9,870 nt of DNA from JBCBEX01 sp038528235 (GTDB lineage Bacteria > Bacteroidota > Rhodothermia > Rhodothermales > Rubricoccaceae): positions 1-9,870 of the forward strand of contig JBCBEX010000122.1 in assembly GCA_038528235.1 (NCBI GenBank). The letters are read 5' to 3'. The translations under genes were made by a program, and so were the position numbers. The first letter of the stretch is position 1; each line of letters opens with the position of its first letter. The notes below the pieces were generated by a model. The model had not been told where the DNA came from. It searched no databases and worked only from the letters and a program-made list of their open reading frames with translations. Positions 7,375-9,870 of this stretch are shown piece by piece.

Positions 7375-7395
7375 TGGCATCATAGGGTGATGCCA
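7375..7395. promoter_or_regulatory. 8-bp perfect inverted repeat TGGCATCA-N5-TGATGCCA
   Basis: The arms TGGCATCA (7375-7382) and TGATGCCA (7388-7395) are exact reverse complements with a 5-nt centre, TAGGG. It could be an RNA hairpin or a dyad operator with half-sites 13 bp apart. No promoter can be placed firmly against it, so function is open. Confidence 0.4.
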
Positions 7396-7501
7396 GGGCA
7401 CGCTCTCAGCTTCAACGTGGCGGGGCTGCCGGATGAGATGGACCTGATCCACTCTGGGGAAGCTAAGCGTCTCTAAAGAGCGGTGCACGGTGAGTCGATA
7501 C

Positions 7502-7528
7502 TGACAGGGCCATACTATCACCCTGTCA
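7502..7528. promoter_or_regulatory. 8-bp inverted repeat overlapping the kinase start codon (operator or initiation-masking hairpin candidate)
   Basis: TGACAGGG (7502-7509) and CCCTGTCA (7521-7528) are exact reverse complements separated by 11 nt. The last base of the right arm is the A of the kinase ATG. As RNA this would place the start codon at the base of a stem; as DNA it would be a dyad with half-site centres 19 bp apart. The spacer contains TACTAT, a 4-of-6 match to TATAAT, but with no well-spaced -35 box. Confidence 0.45.
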
Positions 7529-9870
7529 TGCCACTTAGCCCTACAGAACTGGGACAGCGCCTCACCTGGCGCTATGTGTTCGCCCTGAGTCTCATTGCGC
7601 TCCTCGCCACGGGCGCCCAGGTCCTCATTCAATACGAGTTGGACCGGCGAAGCGACGATGCGACCGAGGTCAACCTAGCGGGCCGGCAGCGCATGCTCAG
7701 CCAGCGCATTGCGAAACTGGCCCTTGCTTCACGCCTGCAGACCGATCGACCCGAAACGCTCAACCAGTTGCGTGCTGAGGTAGCGGCCTGGACGAGCACG
7801 CACGAAGCGCTGCTCGACGGCGACGCGACGCGAGGTCTGCGGGGACTCCGCGAGACCGACTTCAATGGGCACCTGGTGGCGCTCTCCGCCGAGGTGTCGG
7901 CTGTTGAGGCCGCCGTAGACGCGTTCGTCCTGGCACTGGACGCGGAAGACGATGAGAGCGCCGATGCAGCCCTGGGCGATTTGCTCCGCGGCACCGAGGC
8001 CTTTCTGCCCGCAATGGACGCCCTGGTGTTCGACCTTGACAGTGCTGCCCAGGTCGGTACGGTCAGTCTCCGCCGGATCGAGAGTGTTCTCTATCTGCTC
8101 ACCCTGATCGTCCTCGCTCTTGAGGCGCGCTACGTCTTTCGGCCCGCCGTGGTGAGCGCCGAGCAGACGCTCGGTCAACTCAAGGAACAGCATAGCCTCT
8201 TGCACGCGATCGTAGACACGGTACCTGATCACATCTATGTGAAAGATCTGGAGGGACGGGCTGTTCTACGCAATACTGCAAGCGCAGCAGCCTTTCCAGG
8301 AATACCGCCGGAGGAGACGATTGGTGTCACCGACGCGGAACTCAACAGCCGTGTCCACACGGATGCCCCAGAGGAGGCTACTGAGATTGGAGCTCTCACC
8401 CTTTCTGACGACCTCCGCGTACTAACCACGGGCAAACCACTCATCGACCATGAAGAGCGAACGACGGACGGGGGCTGGCTACTCACCACCAAGGTGCCCA
8501 TGCCAGACGAGTCTGGACGTCTTTCGTACCTCGTAGGCGTCTCCCGCGACATCACTGCAGCCAAGCACGCTCAGGACGCGCTGCGCATCGCGAAGGAGGA
8601 TGCCGAGAGGGCGCAACAGGAGGCCGAGGCGGCACAGCAGGAAGCCGAGGTGGCGCGGAGTGTCGCGGAGGCGGCGAGGCGGTGCGCCGAGACCGCGCGG
8701 CAGAGCGCCGAAGAAGCGGCGCGGATGAAGAGTGCCTTTCTCGCCAACATGAGCCATGAGATCCGCACGCCGCTCAACGGCGTGCTCGGGCTCGCCGATC
8801 TGCTACGGCGCTCTCCGCTCGATCCGGAGGAGCACCACTATGCCGAGTTGATCCACGCCTCAGGCACCACGCTCCTCCACCTGCTCAACGACATCCTGGA
8901 CCTCTCAAAAATCGAGGCCGGCCGCATCGACATCGAGTCGGTGCCGTTCGACGTTCGGGCCACCATCCAGGAAACGGTGCGGCTATTCCAGACTCGCGCG
9001 GATAAGCAGGGCATTGCGCTGACGCTCGATTGGCAATCAGGCACGCCCATTCAGGCTGTCGGGGACACCCACCGAGTTCGCCAAATCGTGCTCAACCTCG
9101 TCTCGAATGCGCTCAAATTCACGCACGAGGGCAGCATCGCCGTCTCCGTGCACTGCGACGAGGCACCTGAGGACCAGCTGTGCTACCATGTCACCGTGCG
9201 CGATACCGGCGTCGGGGTGCCTGCGGACAAGCTCGAAGCGATCTTCGCGCCCTTTGCGCAGGCTGATGCGTCGATCACCCGGAAGTATGGCGGTACGGGA
9301 TTGGGTCTCGCGATCAGCCAGCGCCTCGCCGAACTGATGGGGGGCCGGGTGTGGGGCGAGAGCGAGGTAGGCTCTGGCTCTACGTTCCACTTCACGTTTG
9401 TGGCGTCCCGCATCACCGAGCTTGCGGACGAGCCGCCCCCCCTCCTCGTCAAGGCCAACCGCCCGCCGGACGACTCGTCACTGCGCGTGCTGCTTGCGGA
9501 GGATGAGCCGAACAATCAGATTGTCGCGCTAACGATGCTGACGTGGCTCGGCTTCGACGCCGACGTGGCTGAGGATGGCCAGCACGCCCTCGACCTGCTC
9601 GCGGCGAACCCCTACGATGTCGTCCTGATGGATCTCCACATGCCGATTGTGGACGGTCTCGATGTCACCCGACGGCTCCGCGCGCGGGGGGGCCGCCAGC
9701 CCTACGTGATCGCCGTCACCTCCGCCGCCTTCGACAGCGACGTGACCGCGTGCCTCGAAGCTGGCATGGACGAGCACCTCGCCAAGCCCATCCGCATGGA
9801 TACACTCGGCGAGGCATTCGAACGAGCTCGGGCCCACCTTAGCGCTAGGTCCACCGCAGAGCAGGTACCC
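7528..9870 (+). CDS. Hybrid sensor histidine kinase: PilJ/NarX-like sensor, PAS, coiled coil, HisKA, HATPase, receiver (3' end beyond window)
   Basis: The frame is open from ATG 7528 to the window edge, 781 codons without a stop. An in-frame stop at 7474-7476 limits upstream extension; GTG 7483 is a weaker alternative start. Membrane helices lie at ~16-34 and ~186-204 and enclose a ~150-aa periplasmic helical sensor. That sensor opens with NLAGRQRMLSQRIAK (49-63), the hallmark of PilJ-type/NarX-like domains. A PAS domain spans ~223-345 (DTVPDHIYVKDLEGR to GVSRDIT). A heptad coiled coil spans 359-400. HisKA carries the phospho-acceptor H410 in FLANMSHEIRTPLNG. HATPase_c has the N box (N523, N527), G1 (DTGVGVP, D559) and G2 (GGTGLGLAI, 588-596). 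The receiver begins at ~652 with acidic residues E658 and D659, phospho-acceptor D702, T731 and K753. All key residues are present, so the kinase should be active, with an internal phosphorelay from His to Asp. A further domain such as Hpt could lie past the edge. Input ligand and output are unknown. Confidence 0.95.
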   Translation, partial: MPLSPTELGQRLTWRYVFALSLIALLATGAQVLIQYELDRRSDDATEVNLAGRQRMLSQRIAKLALASRLQTDRPETLNQLRAEVAAWTSTHEALLDGDATRGLRGLRETDFNGHLVALSAEVSAVEAAVDAFVLALDAEDDESADAALGDLLRGTEAFLPAMDALVFDLDSAAQVGTVSLRRIESVLYLLTLIVLALEARYVFRPAVVSAEQTLGQLKEQHSLLHAIVDTVPDHIYVKDLEGRAVLRNTASAAAFPGIPPEETIGVTDAELNSRVHTDAPEEATEIGALTLSDDLRVLTTGKPLIDHEERTTDGGWLLTTKVPMPDESGRLSYLVGVSRDITAAKHAQDALRIAKEDAERAQQEAEAAQQEAEVARSVAEAARRCAETARQSAEEAARMKSAFLANMSHEIRTPLNGVLGLADLLRRSPLDPEEHHYAELIHASGTTLLHLLNDILDLSKIEAGRIDIESVPFDVRATIQETVRLFQTRADKQGIALTLDWQSGTPIQAVGDTHRVRQIVLNLVSNALKFTHEGSIAVSVHCDEAPEDQLCYHVTVRDTGVGVPADKLEAIFAPFAQADASITRKYGGTGLGLAISQRLAELMGGRVWGESEVGSGSTFHFTFVASRITELADEPPPLLVKANRPPDDSSLRVLLAEDEPNNQIVALTMLTWLGFDADVAEDGQHALDLLAANPYDVVLMDLHMPIVDGLDVTRRLRARGGRQPYVIAVTSAAFDSDVTACLEAGMDEHLAKPIRMDTLGEAFERARAHLSARSTAEQVP
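8602..8727 (+). repeat. Six consecutive 21-bp coding repeats (heptad coiled-coil linker of the kinase)
   Basis: Residues 359-400 are six uninterrupted heptads starting with Ala-Glu: AERAQQE, AEAAQQE, AEVARSV, AEAARRC, AETARQS, AEEAARM. All six have A-E at positions 1-2 and Ala at position 4. They join the PAS domain to the HisKA helix, whose own sequence starts at M400. Such signalling helices pass PAS rotation to the dimerisation domain. The DNA repeats are degenerate but clearly related. Confidence 0.85.

Larger units (their letters stand above)
7261..7527. other. 267-bp non-coding gap rich in inverted repeats
   Basis: No convincing gene lies between the small lipoprotein and the kinase. 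The gap holds four perfect inverted repeats: 7281-7307 (7-bp arms), 7346-7359 (CCCGA/TCGGG, 4-nt loop), 7375-7395 (8-bp arms) and 7502-7528 (8-bp arms). GGTACC occurs at 7260-7265 and again at 7316-7321, bracketing the first hairpin. No clear sigma-70 or Bacteroidota-type (TAnnTTTG) promoter stands out. The kinase promoter and the end of the upstream transcript are presumably here. Confidence 0.6.

Noticed and set aside
7298..7390. Plus-strand 30-codon frame in the gap, starting ATG 7298
   Set aside because: No ribosome site, composition like random high-GC sequence, and its stop lies inside an inverted repeat.
7204..7632. Minus-strand open frame of 142 codons covering the gap before the kinase
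   Set aside because: It overlaps two supported genes at its ends and I recognise no domain. A decayed gene cannot be excluded, but nothing positive supports it.

Overview
The window looks like a chromosomal stretch from a high-GC, marine-type member of the Bacteroidota/Rhodothermota group (Rhodothermales-like). The assignment is an inference. It rests on GC-rich codon use, gene starts without Shine-Dalgarno sequences, lipoprotein signal peptides on three consecutive genes, and very large VCBS/FG-GAP plus ASPIC/UnbV proteins typical of that group. All five genes are on the + strand. No tRNA, rRNA, CRISPR array, transposase or integrase was seen.

Region 1 (1-5338) holds two tandem paralogous genes for large secreted beta-propeller proteins. 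The first lacks its 5' half because the window starts inside it. The second is complete (1127 aa). In the complete copy an ASPIC/UnbV domain sits between two sets of seven calcium-loop (DxDxDG-like) repeats.

Region 2 (5392-7260) follows after a 53-bp gap. It encodes a lipoprotein of the vanadium-dependent haloperoxidase/PAP2 family with all the canonical vanadate-pocket residues, then a small unrecognised beta-rich lipoprotein. The gaps of 67, 53 and 72 bp and the shared orientation suggest that the four genes form one transcription unit for cell-envelope or surface proteins. A perfect 15-bp tandem duplication lies across the haloperoxidase start codon and gives it two in-frame ATGs.

Region 3 (7261-7527) is a 267-bp non-coding gap unusually rich in short perfect inverted repeats. 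The last repeat overlaps the start codon of the next gene.

Region 4 (7528-9870, running off the window) encodes a hybrid sensor histidine kinase. Its order is a PilJ/NarX-like periplasmic sensor between two membrane helices, PAS, a six-heptad coiled coil, HisKA, HATPase_c and a receiver domain. Whether it controls the upstream lipoprotein cluster cannot be decided from the sequence.

The most interesting features are the pairing of duplicated propeller/UnbV lipoproteins with a predicted lipid-anchored haloperoxidase, and the inverted repeat at the kinase start. No wholly new system is demonstrated.
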